Source of the DNA: Myrica gale
Lineage: Eukaryota > Streptophyta > Magnoliopsida > Fagales > Myricaceae
Length of the DNA: 64,000 nt
Direction: 5' to 3'
Assembly (NCBI GenBank): GCA_963930655.1
Contig: OZ005610.1
Location: 22,885,001 to 22,949,000 of the forward strand
Shown: positions 22,360-34,244 of the stretch, in pieces
How the letters are laid out: the number at the start of each line of letters is the position of its first letter
How positions within the stretch are numbered: the stretch's first letter is position 1
Translations under genes and position numbers: made by a program
Notes under the pieces: generated by a model
The model's database searches: none
What the model saw: only the letters and a program-made list of their open reading frames with translations
What the model was told of the DNA's origin: nothing

Positions 22360-22830
22360 ATCTTCAATTTGTCCTTAAGTTTTATTTCGTCCTAAACTAG
22401 TCATTGAGAAATCTGTTGTGTCTTATAGTGGTCATTTTGTCGACTCGGTTGACCCCTTTAACAGAATAATCTAACGTGACTATTAGAGACACATCACCAC
22501 CAATCACAAGCATCTGCGTGGCTCCAAGTTATTCGGGGTGCATTGTCTTAACAAAAAAAAATGTCTAATATGTAGTTATGAGTTGACATTTTAGGTCTAG
22601 ATGACGTAGATAATTTGATGTGGATTTTTAAATCAATATCAATCAGTCCAACTTGACAGTTTGAGTGAATTGAGAATATATGACTACTTATGATTAGTGG
22701 TGATGTGTCCCCGTTAATCATATGAAATTTGTTCCATTAATAGAGCTAGTAGAATTGACCAAATAACCATTGTAAGACATTAATGATTTTTCAAGAACCA
22801 AATAAATCAGCCGTTTGAGATTAGGCTATA
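22360..22830. repeat. Foldback element
   Basis: Left arm about 22360-22500 (TTGTCCTTAAGTTTTATTTCG ..., TGACTATTAGAGACACATCACCACC) and right arm about 22690-22830 (GTGGTGATGTGTCCCCGTTAATC ..., GAACCAAATAAATCA) are inverted, imperfect copies around a roughly 190-bp centre. Non-coding. Similar in style to the other foldbacks. Confidence 0.65.
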
Positions 22831-23309
22831 TCTTAATAACTAATGGAATATTAAACAGGCAGTAAGCTCAAATTGGGTTGAATGGAAACAGAATCTGACA
22901 ATAAAGAAGAGAGGTATTAAATTTCATATGAAACGGATAGTTCCCTTGTTTTTGTTCTGATTCCAATTATTGAGACCATTTTCATACTCAAAACGAATTC
23001 CCCAAAAGTTATGTTCTTCGGGAAACCTACGCCATGAGAGAAGTCCTAATAATGGGTTAATTGCCATTAGCTCCCCATTCTTCAATCATTTACCCAAAAA
23101 AAAGCAAAATTCCAATGTTGTTCTAATTGGAGGAATAAGTTGTTGCCGACCCTCGTGATTCCTCTCTTTTTATTCCCACAGATATTGATTGCCTTTGTGA
23201 AAGTCAACCACCAAAGATATCGAGCAAAAGTGACAAATCTCATTGGACGATATATATGTCTGTCTCTCTCCAGTGTTCCTAACTTTAGCGATCCGATTCA
23301 ATGCGCGGG

Positions 23310-23670
23310 AATCCATCTTTTGGGTTTGTTTTTTAAAATTTTAGGACGGTTAAAATTTTAAGTATTGGTGTTGATGAAAAAGTGAAGAGAGATAATTTTT
23401 TATATTTTTTGTAGTGAAAAGTTGTGATTTGATGGAGAGAGATAATATTGTAATTTTTTATTGTATTAAAATTTTAGTGTGCAAATGGAGCCTAGTGTTG
23501 TTAAAATTTTAGGTATTGAGTTTAGTGAAAAAGTGAAGAGATAAGTAATTTTTTATATTTTTTGTAGTGAAAAGTTATGATTTGATGGAGGAGAGAGATT
23601 ATATTGTAATAGTTTATTGTGTTAAAATCTTAGAGGGTGTAAAATTTTATGTTGCAAACACACCCTTAGA
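23310..23670. repeat. Two MITE-like units in tandem
   Basis: Two related blocks of about 175 bp (each with GTTAAAATTTTAxGTATTG, GAAAAAGTGAAGAGA, TTTTTGTAGTGAAAAGTT, GATGGAG) lie head to tail from 23310 to 23670 and end near CAAACACACCC. Comparable AT-rich units with AAATTTTAACA/CAAACAC ends occur near 41175-41348, 62275-62455 and 62840-63055. Class unsure. Confidence 0.5.
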
Positions 23671-23885
23671 GATTCTGCTAATCAATCTGTGTCACTCATT
23701 CTGGTTTACTTTAATAAAAAAGTGTTTTTAATAAGAGTATTTATTTAAAATATAATATCCAATATTATAGTTCTTATTCGTTGTAATTTTTTCACTCCAA
23801 ATTTGGTGAATTTATATTTACTTATATATGATTTCTCAGCATTTATCTGGAAAAAGAAAATTATATATATTTTTTATTTTTAAGA

Positions 23886-24213
23886 ATTTGGCATTTTGGT
23901 CATTGGATTTTACTCTTCTGGCAAATGGATCATTCATTTTCAAATTTCAAATTTTTAGTCCTTGAGTTTTCTTTGCTTGACTAAATGGTTCTTCCGTCAG
24001 TCTGTCGTTCATATGCTTAACAGAACTCTCTGATACGTCAGCAAAGTTGTACCGGTCGACCGCTTCATGTGTCGTTAAGCACATGGATGTCAGACTGACA
24101 GAATGACCATTTCGTCAAACAAAGAAAACTCAATGACTAAAAATTTAAAATTTAAAAGTGAATGACTCATTTGCTAAATGATATAAATTCAATGACCAAA
24201 ATGTCAAATTCCT
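23886..24213. repeat. Foldback element
   Basis: The left arm starts AATTTGGCATTTTGGTCATTG and the right arm ends CAATGACCAAAATGTCAAATT, with matching inner segments (AGTCCTTGAGTTTTCTTTG / CAAAGAAAACTCAATGACT). The loop carries GCTTAACAGAACTC and GTTAAGCACATGG. Clear inverted repeat of about 140-bp arms, non-coding. Confidence 0.8.
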
Positions 24214-25090
24214 TTTATTTTTATTTTTTGTAATCAGGTGTCTGCGCCAAATTAAGTGCATCTCGATTAGTTTTAGAATATATACAGTTCAAATATTATA
24301 GAAAAATGAATTACCAAGATCAAAGCCCTAACCACTAAGGCCAACCATTGAAGATAAGCTCGTATACTTTCTTTGAAAGTTTTTTTCCCGGACATGAACT
24401 CTTCAAATTATTTTCTTATTTTTGAGATTGTACGAAGAAAAAGGATTTTATGACCGAATTTACTAAACCCAGAGAAAAAAAAAAGAATTTTCCCCCAAAA
24501 AAAGATAAAAAGAAATTGCAATTTATTTTTCTTATTTCCTTTTTCCTAAGGTTTTTTTATACGAAACTTGTTTGAATCCGAAATCCAAACTAATTCATTC
24601 CTGGAAGGCTCAAGGGGAACCGAAAAACAAGGAAATATAAATAAAAGAATAAGGAAAATTCCTTCCTTCGAAGATGCAGTTGTTTCCTTCACCAGTAACC
24701 ACACGTGCTTGCTTTAATGCCTCGCTGACAAGATGTGCCTACCGCATTAGGTAGTGCTAACATATCCACCGCTGGATTCCAAGGCACTGGCGCTACCCCG
24801 CAAAACTGTCCACAGTAACGTTTACTATTGTTGTTTTTTTCCCTGATTTTCTTTTAAATATCATTAAATAACTTGCATTTTATTCCAAAATAAAGATATC
24901 GTTGAAAGCTCCTTATAAATTTCTATTTTTGTCGGGAATCAAATCACAACTACTAAATTAAGATTTTTTAGATTGGAATGGAAAGTCACGGCCCTGATTG
25001 ATTGTCACAACCTATTATAGTACGCACGGGTGTATTTAATCAGTACCTAAAGTCAAGACTACCGTGCAACTGCTCTTCAAGGCAGAATGG
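24214..25090. other. Gene-free intergenic DNA
   Basis: AT-rich, with a more mixed segment at about 24600-24830. No exon or RNA gene could be supported. Confidence 0.4.
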
Positions 25091-25093
25091 CAT

Positions 25094-25733
25094 CAGGGGC
25101 GGCTCAGGGCAGAATGGCATCCGGGGCGGCTCTAAGGTAACTGTAGCCTTAGGCCAAACCTGAAAGTGTGGCCTTCTATAATAATTTTTAAAAAATAATA
25201 TACTTAAAAATAAAAAATTAAAAAAAATTAGTAAAAACATATTCTTTTAATTTTTTGAAATGGAAAATTACTTGTCAAAGTTTTATATTCTAAATTTGTT
25301 AATATTAAATGAATTAGGTGTGAGATTTTATGAGATTTCTCTAATCTAATTAAATCAATTTGCAATTAATATTTTTTAAATAAAGAGACGTTAGATTGAT
25401 TGATGTAAGAGACTTATAAAGAGGTGAAGAGTCAATGAGATTTAATAGGCTTCTATATAAAATAAAAATTAATTAACTTGACTTTATAAGGTTACTTTAT
25501 AAATGACTGGAGAGTTAATGGTTCATTTTATCAATGAGATTTATTATGCCTCTTTAAATAATAAAAATTAATTAACTAAAATTCTATACAAATAGCTTTA
25601 AGTTAAAAAATTTAAGCTTTATCATTAAATATTTTTTAAATATACATATTAAATAAATTTTTTATTTGAGGCCTCCTTGATTTAGAGGCTTTAGAAAACC
25701 GCCTACCCTGCCTATAGTTGGAGCTGCCCCCTG
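25094..25733. mobile_element. hAT-like MITE
   Basis: The left end CAGGGGCGGCTC (with a second, partly duplicated start near 25120) and right end GGAGCTGCCCCCTG are the CAGGGGCGG-type termini of hAT elements. The sub-terminal AGGCC/GGCCTC and CCTTAGGCC segments are also typical. The interior is AT-rich and non-coding. Its right terminus has been duplicated by the retroposon inserted at 25734-26287. The 8-bp target duplication could not be fixed with confidence. Confidence 0.65.
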
Positions 25734-26287
25734 TTTATAATCAAAGTTCTCTCTAGGATTCTAGAGAGAGAGGCTCTACCTTTTCTCTGGAATGACTCTC
25801 TCATCTTGCTTCCTTCTCCGGCGGCGGGAGGAGCTGAAGCTTCTGCCGTCCCCCTCTCCTCCTCTACTCTCGTCCTATGTGCCCGGATCTCTCAATAAAT
25901 CCTCATTTCCTGCCACTTTTAGGGGTTTTTTTCCGGCGAATTTGGTAGCTAGATCTACGCTATTCTGGAGGTTTTTGAAGACCACAACCGGCGGGGATGC
26001 CATCTACATCCACTGGAGAGACTTTCTACACCGGCCAACTGGCGAACGCCTCCAACTGCTGTTTGTGCCACCATATTTCGCCATTGCCTTTCCTTTTCTG
26101 CTAATCATATTAGTTTGATGTCTGATAAGGTTTTTCTGCCCCTTGTGAGTCTTTGTATGGATTTTTGGTCAATCTGCTCGTTGGCCCGCCGACTCTTCGA
26201 AGTGTCTGGTTCGCCCTTTAGAGCGTGTTCTTGAAGTTTTTCAACCTCCTTAATTTTATTAATGAAAGATGCTGATTAAAAAAATAA
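25734..26287 (+). mobile_element. Short LINE-like retroposon inserted in the hAT MITE end
   Basis: The insert is bounded by a 17-18 bp target duplication, AGTTGGAGCTGCCCCCTG at 25716-25733 and the same with one C fewer at 26288-26304, and ends in an A-rich tail (ATTAAAAAAATAAA). It starts with TTCTCTCTAGGATTCTAGAG-type pyrimidine/GA sequence, shared in style with the retroposon at 30988-31889. An open frame at 25792-26118 has no recognisable domain. Likely a non-autonomous or 5'/3'-fused LINE derivative. Confidence 0.7.
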
Positions 26288-26304
26288 AGTTGGAGCTGCC
26301 CCTG

Positions 26305-27581
26305 AATGTACTTTTTTATCTTAATATAAATATACTTTTTTATATGCTAAAAAATGTACTTTTTTTATAAATATACTTTTTTATCTTAATATAAATATAC
26401 TTTTTTTAACAGGGTATATGCTAAAAATGTACTTTTTTATCTTAATATAAATATTTACTGTCTTGATTATCTAAATTATATCACGAAACAATTCAGGTAA
26501 ATCCGCTGCGTAGTATGTTGGTCCGTGCACTAAAAAAATTAGCTCAATATTTTTTTCCCTTCACTGTAGGAAGTCCCTTAAAAGGAAATAGTTCGTGTTA
26601 ATTGGATGATAATTACTTTGGAAAAAAGAAAAGGACAAAAAAGGTCAAATTAAGGTTTACCGGCCCCAGAGCGTAAGGGCAGTTTGATAATTGCACAAAG
26701 AACCCACGACGCGGTTGCGAAGTTGCGTAGGCCATAATGCAGTCTCAGCATTCTTACAAATATAAATAACCTGTCTCTACGCCTTTGGTTGGTTATATGT
26801 ATAAAAGCACCAAGAAGCTGAAACAGAAAAGGAGGAAAAAAGGAAAAAAAAAACAGAAACGTTTTCGTTGTTTTCCGGTGCTTTCTACCTCCTCGCAGCC
26901 CACAGGTACTAAACCCACCCCAGCCCAACCGCGCCTCTCTCTCTCTCTCTCTCTTTTTCTCTGTAGATTTTCTGTCTACGGATTTATAATATGTTTTTAT
27001 ATGATGACTTTTCAGAATTCAAGAGGACATATTAACGGTGTATTTTTTCCTGTTTTGTTTCTGGATTTCAGTTTCTGAACTTCTTTGAATTGATTCATTG
27101 GAGATGTTTTGATGCGAGTGGTGGATTTCATTTTCGATAATCTGAAGCTGTTTTGAATACATTGAAATTCAAATGAAATGTTATCTATTTTCAACGGTAA
27201 CATCTTTTTTTTATTATTCATCAATTGATAACGTTTTCCTGTGACTGTTATTTGGAACAATTTACCGATCGATTCTGGGGTTTGAATTTTTTATTTTTAG
27301 TTTCGGATTTCGATGCTGAAACAGATCGGTGATGAGAAAGAATGAGTGGACGGTACTTTTCTGCATATCAGATAGCTATAGTTTTGTTACCCCCATTTGA
27401 GGAGTAGGGCATAAGCTAGAAACATTAAATCCTGAAGTTAAAGAATCTTATAATTTGTTGCTATATACGATTTGATTCGATATCAGTTGGTGGAATTAAA
27501 GAATCCTTCTATTTTTAAATTGATTGGATTAGATTAACAATTGGGTTTTTTAAAATTTTTGTGTTTTTGTTGCAAGAACAG
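26305..27581 (+). promoter_or_regulatory. Upstream region and probable 5' UTR intron of the RING/PHD gene
   Basis: No separate gene is seen. A likely untranslated first exon ends near 26904 at CCCACAG|GTACTA, followed by a (CT)n run (26937-26955) and an intron whose acceptor lies just before the ATG (TTTTTGTTGCAAGAACAG). A 5' UTR intron fits the lack of an upstream coding exon. The region 26305-26640 is AT-rich with repeated TACTTTTTTATCTTAATATA units. Confidence 0.4.
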
Positions 27582-30406
27582 ATGGCAAGGGGAGGGAAGG
27601 TTGGTTGCAATAGGAATTTCAAGAAAAGGGTTTGTCCGAAAGATAAGGGTTCTGATGGTTCAGATGAGGATTATGTGATTTCGGATGAAGAAAATGGGGT
27701 CTCAGATGAGGATTATTGCTCCTCTTTAGATAAGCATGCATCTGAAGAGAGTTTTGGTAGGTTTGTGGAGGAGGAGGAGGAGGAGGAGGTGAGAAAGATT
27801 GTTAGATCAAAGGTTAGTTCCAATGCACAAAAAGGCATTCAGCGGAAAGTTGGGGTGAAAACAGCACGAAAGAGGAGAAGGGTTACAAATGGTGAAGAAG
27901 ACGAGGATGAGGATTATGAAGTTGATGAAGAGGAGGAAGAAGAGGAGGAGGAGGAGGAGGAAGAGGATGAGGAGGAATTTACATTAGATGAAGATGATTG
28001 TTCTGGTGAGGAAGAGGAATCAGGGGGGAGAAAGAAGACAAATAATAGGAAAGTGCGAAAGCGAGGTTTGCAGAGAAAGGGTTCTGTAAGGGGTCAGAAA
28101 GGGAAGAGGAAATCTAAAATTTTGAGGAAGGCTTTCAGAAAGAAAAGAAGAAAGAATAGTGGGTTGCGGAGGAAAGTTCAATATGATGATGATGACGATG
28201 ATGGTGATGAATTTGTTACCAGAAGATCACTTGTGAGAGGAAATCACGAGAAAAAACCTGGTCAAAGAAAGAGGAAGTATGTGGCACGGTCTGATTCAGA
28301 TTTATTGTCATCGGATTATGACTATGCCATTTCAGAGGAAGAGAAGCTTTCTATTTCTGAAGAAGAGAGGCAGCAAATCAGAGAAGCCAGGGAGTTTTGT
28401 GGAAGTTTAAGAGTTAGTTTGAGGAGTTCTTCTGTCCCATGGAGAACTCAGGAGGAAGGGGATGCACATCAGCAAGTAAAACCTTCAGTGAGGAAGGGTA
28501 AGGAGAAGTTAGATGAACCTTTGGGAAAGAAGAGAAAGGAGGTGGAGGAAGTGAGGACTGAGGCTGGTAAGCAGGTGTGTGGAATTTGCCTATCTGAAGA
28601 AGATAAAAGAAGAGTAAGGGGGGCGCTGGACTGTTGCTCTCATTATTTTTGTTTTGCTTGCATCATGGAATGGGCAAAAGTGGAATCTCGCTGCCCTTTA
28701 TGCAAGCAGAGATTCAGGACAATCAAGAAGCCTGCAAGGTCCACAGCAGCAGTTGATTTGAGAGAAGTGCTGATTCAAGTCCCTGAGCGTGATCAGGTAT
28801 CTTGTTGCTTTCTTTTTACTGTTGTGCATATTCTTGTTGCTTTTCTGGTTGCTTATTTCCTGACCGGAAATGGGTTCACTGCTTTAAACAGGTTTATCAG
28901 CCCTCTGAGGAAGAACTCAGGAGTTTCCTGGATCCATATGAGAATGTAATTTGTACCGAATGCCATGAAGGTGGGGATGATGGACTCATGTTGCTATGTG
29001 ATCTCTGTGATTCACCTGCACACACGTATTGTGTTGGTCTTGGACGGGAAGTACCTGAAGGTAATTGGTATTGTGATGGTTGTAGACCTGTTGCTCTGGC
29101 ATCCTCAGGTTCCCAAGCTCGAGATAATTTGACCGATGAAAGGACTAGAAGCAACAGCTTCTATAATAGGTCACATCAAGTGGTAAATATTAGGGAAGGT
29201 TTAGACCTCAATTCAACTTCTTCACCTCGTACACCATTTTCCCCAGCATTTGGGAATCTTTCATCTCCCAGATTTCATGTTGGAGATTCTCAAGCAGCTT
29301 CTCCACTATCTGGAGCAGGGGCACCAACTCTTTCAGGCAGACGCAGGATACATCGTCACATACAACAACTGATTTCCCTTAATAGAATGAATTCTATGGT
29401 AGGGAGAACTGAAGGGGTTTCAGCTGCTAATTCAAGTAGTGCTTTTTTGAATTATCAAAATGATGAAGATAGAGACAGGGATACTACAACTCAGCAAACA
29501 AGGACACGAGAAACGGGAACATCATATCATACATTTTTTGAGGATAGGTTACAGGCCAATCCCTCTCCTCCATTTCACAGTAGAGATTTCTTTCCCTCGA
29601 GGTTAAGCTTTGTAAGAAGGCAAGCAGCTCTGGACCAGGCTACTACAACTACTGACAATGGGACATTATGGCCCGAACCTTCGGGGATGAATCCAATACC
29701 CAATTATGAGCAACTCCAACACAGCAGATCATCAAATATTGGATCTGATGGAAGTGTGTCGCCTTATGCTAGAGAGGAGATCCATTTTAATGCGGCGAAG
29801 GAACAATTGCAATGTGTGGTTAGAAGTCATTTGAAGAACTTGGCTCGAGATGTTGATATAGGTATGCAAAACTTTGCATCCTTTTATTGACATTGTCTAG
29901 TTTAGTAATTTTTGACACCACAGTTGTGTAGAGTCTACGAGCATAGCAAACTAGAAAAATTGGAGTATGAAATTCCCGTTTCCAAAATGCCGAAACAATG
30001 GCGCATGGTCAACATTGCAATATCTTCTGTTTATGATTCTTCTCATATTTGAGGCTGCTACAATTATCCTTTGTTTATACTTTTGTCAGTCAATCCCTTA
30101 CTACCATGTGCGTGGAAAAGCTCAAAATACGCTTATTCTTTTGATTCAGGCAACAATACCTTCAAGGACATTGCAAGAAGTTCCACACACACTATATTAG
30201 CTGCATGTGGCCTCGAGCACAGGAGGAGCGAGGTTCATTACCCTGTTCCTCCACCATCAGTCTGTTCCCACATTGAATTAATGGCAGGCGGACAGACAAG
30301 TCTGATGAGAGGTTGCTGCTCTTCTTGTTTCGATTCTTTTGTAGGGGAAGTAGTGAAGACGGTCATGGACACAAGATTGCCAACATGGTTGGGTCTAGGC
30401 CTTTAG
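27582..30406 (+). CDS. Acidic nuclear RING + PHD finger protein (about 813 aa)
   Basis: Three exons splice in frame: 27582-28796, 28892-29861 and 30150-30406, all with GT-AG introns. Residues 1-260 are strongly charged: acidic stretches (a near-continuous Glu/Asp run around residues 105-140) alternate with basic KRKRR blocks that look like nuclear signals. A RING finger (CGICLSEE ... CSHYFCFACIMEW ... CPLCKQRF) lies near residues 330-375. A PHD finger (CTECHEGGDDGLMLLCDLCD ... CVGLG ... WYCDGC) lies near residues 425-475. A Ser-rich low-complexity tail follows, and a conserved C-terminus ends LPTWLGLGL. This matches plant PHD-and-RING-finger-domain proteins such as the Arabidopsis At3g05670 type. 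The likely role is a histone-reading E3 ubiquitin ligase in the nucleus, inferred from domains. Start: first ATG after the 5' UTR acceptor; an in-frame ATG at 27561 would fall in the intron. Confidence 0.92.
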
Positions 30407-30987
30407 GGATGAATACAGCCAGCAATGTCTTGTTGCACGCCCTTTTTTGTTAGGAATTAGACAAGAAGCTGTGCTTAACGTGTTTATAGTGATTATTATT
30501 CCCTGACATTGAACATAACAGACTATTCTTACTGGATCCATTTTTTCAGATAATATTCAGATAGAAATCCAATTTTCCATTACTTCAGGCAGTGTTTGTT
30601 CCACTAATTTGTTATTCTCAAGGGGAAACCATAGTGGACGCCCCCCCTTAAATCATTGGTTTTGCCTTTGGCACACTCTTATTCCACTGGTTTAAATCGT
30701 AGGTTGTGTCTTCCGCACTCGTTTAATCTTGCAGACAATTTCTGCTTCTTTCCTTTTCTGTGTTGGGTAAGTTGGAGATCATTTCAGTAAAAAGGTGCAT
30801 TCGTTGATGGTTCTATTAGCACAGATAATTTTGGTAGAGATGATAGTTATTAGAAACTATGCTCTGCATATCATGACTTTCCTGGAGCTCAAAATCATGC
30901 TATTAACATCCACTTTGAATTCGAAGGGGAGGGTGGTGGAAAGCTGCATAAAAAACTATAATAATTCAATTTCAACCACTTCCAAGA
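30407..30987 (+). other. Probable 3' UTR and downstream DNA of the RING/PHD gene
   Basis: No coding sequence is seen. The first few hundred bases are T-rich and of mixed composition, as in plant 3' UTRs. No exact poly-A site could be assigned. Confidence 0.35.
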
Positions 30988-31889
30988 AACCTTCACGTCT
31001 AGAGAGAGAGACTTCTCCCTCTCTCTAGAATCCCTTTCCCCTTCTGACTACATCTCTCCCTTTGTTGTTGTGGCTAGGGGAGGAGCTTCGGCTCCTTCCC
31101 CTCCTCTCTTCCCTTTTATCCGGTCACCCTTTTGGTGCCCGGAGTTTCTCCGGTTTAGCTTTAGTTTTTCTTTTGGTTGTTAGATCTCGGCCTTTCCGAT
31201 GGTCTTTAGTGTGCACGACCTCCTTGGTAGCGCTCCTCTCCTTCTGGTGACCAGATTTGGCCCCGAGCAGACGCATCCGGACTACGCGTGAGCTTTCACG
31301 CGCCCCCAAGCGCGCATGGATCTCATGCGCCCGCCTTCTTGTGCTTCTCTCCTGGCGGTTTTGACCATTTTTCGGAGGATTCGACTTTCCCCGTCGTGCT
31401 TAGCTCTCTCTGGCGGTCTTTGCTATATTTTTCCGGCCTTTCCTTGCCGGCCCGTGTGCCGCCTCTATGCGCGGCGTTTTTGGTTTCTGCCTCCTTTGGA
31501 TACCGCCATTTTGTGTTGTTTGGAGCTGTCTCTCCTCTTCCTCTTGATGCAGCCCGTCTTTGCATGAAGTTTCTCTTGGAGGAGTCAGTTCGTCGCTTTG
31601 CTCGTCATTCCTCTAGCTGAAGCCGCCATCTCTTTGGGCGCTGGTTGTGTTGGGTTCCGGTCCTTGACTTGTTTTTGTCTTGTGTGTTGGCTTTTGTGGT
31701 CTGTTTGTGTTGGCTTTGTGTGTTTGCCCTTGTGGCTTGGTTGTTGTTCTGGTATCGGTTGTTTTGTCCGGTTTCTTGTAGGGCTGTTTGGTCTGTTTGG
31801 GTCTTCCGCTAGCCTTCGAGTCGGTTTTGTGTTTTGTATTGGCTGTACTTTGCTCGGTTTTTAATATATTCTTTGTTGCCTAGAAAAAA
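30988..31889 (+). mobile_element. LINE-like retroposon with exact 14-bp target duplication
   Basis: The insert lies between identical copies of AACCACTTCCAAGA (30974-30987 and 31890-31903) and ends TTGTTGCCTAG plus an A-tail. It starts with CTAGAGAGAGAGAC / CTCTCTCTAGAATCCC sequence and is GC-richer than its surroundings. Several overlapping open frames show no reverse transcriptase or other domain. The exact duplication and A-tail indicate LINE-machinery insertion. The T/G-rich 3' part resembles the tail at 32029-32320. Confidence 0.85.
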
Positions 31890-32028
31890 AACCACTTCCA
31901 AGACCCGACAACATAATTTCACTAACTCCTTATCCAATTCATCCATGCAGCCATGTGTGCCCACACACTAACACTAACAGATTTTACTAAGGAAACAAAA
32001 GTTACAGAAATTCCTGTTTTATTCCCCT

Positions 32029-32320
32029 CTTTTTTTCTAGGCAATGAAACTTATATATTGATATCCGAACAAAACACATTCGATACAAAACCAGGAAAAT
32101 GCCGGAAGGCCAATAAAAAAGCCTAAATGGACCTCGAGGCATTACAATATGCCGAATCTTTCGGAAGCCAATCTGGTCACAAGGGGTATAAGACAACCAC
32201 AAACTGAACATAAGAATAGTGACACAATACAAATACAAACCGACTTCAAGAGTAAGAACACAGTACAACCACAAATCGATCACGAGGGTTAGGACACAAC
32301 ACAACCGCTCACATTTTACT
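32029..32320 (-). mobile_element. 5'-truncated LINE-type 3' end
   Basis: On the minus strand the sequence ends ATATAAGTTTCATTGCCTAG followed by an A-tail (plus-strand poly-T at about 32029-32037). This matches the 3' end of the retroposon at 30988-31889, and the T/G-rich segment before it is also similar. The 5' limit is uncertain. Confidence 0.6.
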
Positions 32321-33137
32321 AGTGACTCTTCCATGAGTTTTGCATAAATATAAATGCCATTCAAATGAATAATAGGGTTTTTTCTTTTCACTTTATGACT
32401 AAAATTAAAAGATGATATAGAAATGTTCAGACCTACTGGCAACTAAAGTTCACATGCGACACAAAATTACACACTCCTGCACCTTATTCACACTCCGTTT
32501 AGCGCATTACCGGATGAAGTACAAACAAACCAGAGATTGCAGCGGCTCTTGGTTGCAATTCTGAAGCCAATGCCATTGCAACAGTGGCGGTCGCAGGGGT
32601 AGTGAATTCGGCCGTTCGCCACCCATTGTTCCGCCCAAAATAAATTTTTATGTGTTTTTTTTCATAAGTTGGCCTGGGGCAGACACCATTAGGCCCAAGC
32701 CATATGAGGAACAAAGCTACAGCTAGTGGGCGGGTGAAAAAAATACACAGGAAAAAAAGTTGAAAATAATGAAGAACAAAGCTACTTTTACCTTCTATAT
32801 ATAATCTATTAATATTGGATCTCCAAGCAAATGCATTGTTAATTCTTTGATCGACAATCATAATCTTGTATTCATATCAGTATGATATTAATTAATGCGA
32901 TCATATATATATAAGAAAGCCAAGATTAGAAGGAAAGGTTGAATCAAAGTTAAACGAGAAAATATTAATTAATCAATATTAATTGTGGGTTAAATTGTGC
33001 ATGAGTGTGAGTTTTGCCTTAAAATTTCAATTTTAGCAATATGAACAATATGTCCAAAAATTAAAGTTTGCATATTTTTTAGCTTGAAGTCAAAAATTTT
33101 GTGCACTTCCTCGATACACATTACAACAATATGACCT

Positions 33138-33186
<49 letters not shown>

Positions 33187-33236
33187 AAAGACTCAAAATT
33201 GATCTAACCGTATGTCTCTATCAAGACAATCTGCAT
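32321..33236. other. Gene-free DNA with (AT)n(GT)n microsatellite
   Basis: No gene could be supported. A compound AT/GT microsatellite lies at about 33138-33179. The rest is AT-rich. Confidence 0.5.
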
Positions 33237-33239
33237 TAA

Positions 33240-33399
33240 GGCATGTTCGTTTAGGAAGAATCCTCAGGATTCTACAACCAAACATAATTTTTCACACCAC
33301 ATAAATATAACTACAACACGCATACCAATAAAGTTAACATCACATAAAAATTCTCAAAACACAAAAAATCCTCACAATACACCTTAACCGAACACACTC
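33240..33399. mobile_element. Tourist-like MITE
   Basis: A 160-bp relative of the MITE at 12389-12555 in reverse orientation, flanked by TAA (33237-33239 and 33400-33402). Internal match: CAACACGCATACCAATAAAG and TTAACATCACATAAAAATTC. Confidence 0.8.
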
Positions 33400-34244
33400 T
33401 AAGTGTCCCAAAAAGCTCTCTATGTACTTCATTAAAAATAGAATATGCACTGCAAATATTAAAACATCATTGTCAACTGATTGATTGTCTTCACTTTTGT
33501 TGTCACCTCTAAGTCACATAGTACATGTATTTTTAATATTTTTAATATTTAATTTTTGACACGATAACTCTAAGACATTTTCTCATTACGAAAGAATTTT
33601 TGTTGTCGTTACACCTATAAAATTCGTGAACCTTATATTTTAATCATTTAATCATGATTCTACCACTGCATTGCAAACGTCTTTTATCATCCACAATGAT
33701 GGACGACAACAGCCCACGAACCAAAATCTTTTTAGCCCGTCTTCCGGATCGTTGATAGAGAGGGGGATTGCTGGATGTTAGAAATTTAGATGTAAATGTG
33801 ATTGAAAAAATTTGATGGAAATGTGAAGAAAAGAGTAACATTGTTAATATGATTTAAATCCGTGATTTTTATTTTATTTTATTTTTAAGTTTTGTCAAGA
33901 TACTGTACTGTACATGCAACTGTACCAACTGTCTCTCATTGGTTGAGACCGGTACATCCATCCTATATACTCCTTGAGCCCGCGTACCAAGAGCGCCAAA
34001 CCGTTTACTGACTGCACTCGTAATTCTGCACCACTTGAGAACGTATCTCCGCCGGTCCGTAAACGCCTCCGCTTCTCAACTCCTCATCCCAGCTCACGTG
34101 ACTTGTCATTCCCGCTTTCTTCAGTTTGTGATCACGTTCTCTGGCTTTCCTTCACCTTCTCGCTTCGCCATGACCAAACCACCGTTCGTTTTGGCTTCCT
34201 CAGATCTGCGCCTTTGATTTTCGGATCTGAAGTCTGAAGTTTCA
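33400..34244 (+). promoter_or_regulatory. Intergenic DNA and presumed promoter/5' UTR of the syntaxin gene
   Basis: No gene is seen. The last about 300 bp before the syntaxin ATG are C/T-rich (CACCTTCTCGCTTCGCC), as in many plant 5' UTRs. No TATA box could be chosen with confidence. Confidence 0.35.

Noticed and set aside
31288-31864. Overlapping open frames up to 110 aa in a GC-rich stretch
   Set aside because: They lie in several frames at once within a retroposon and show no domain; composition explains them.
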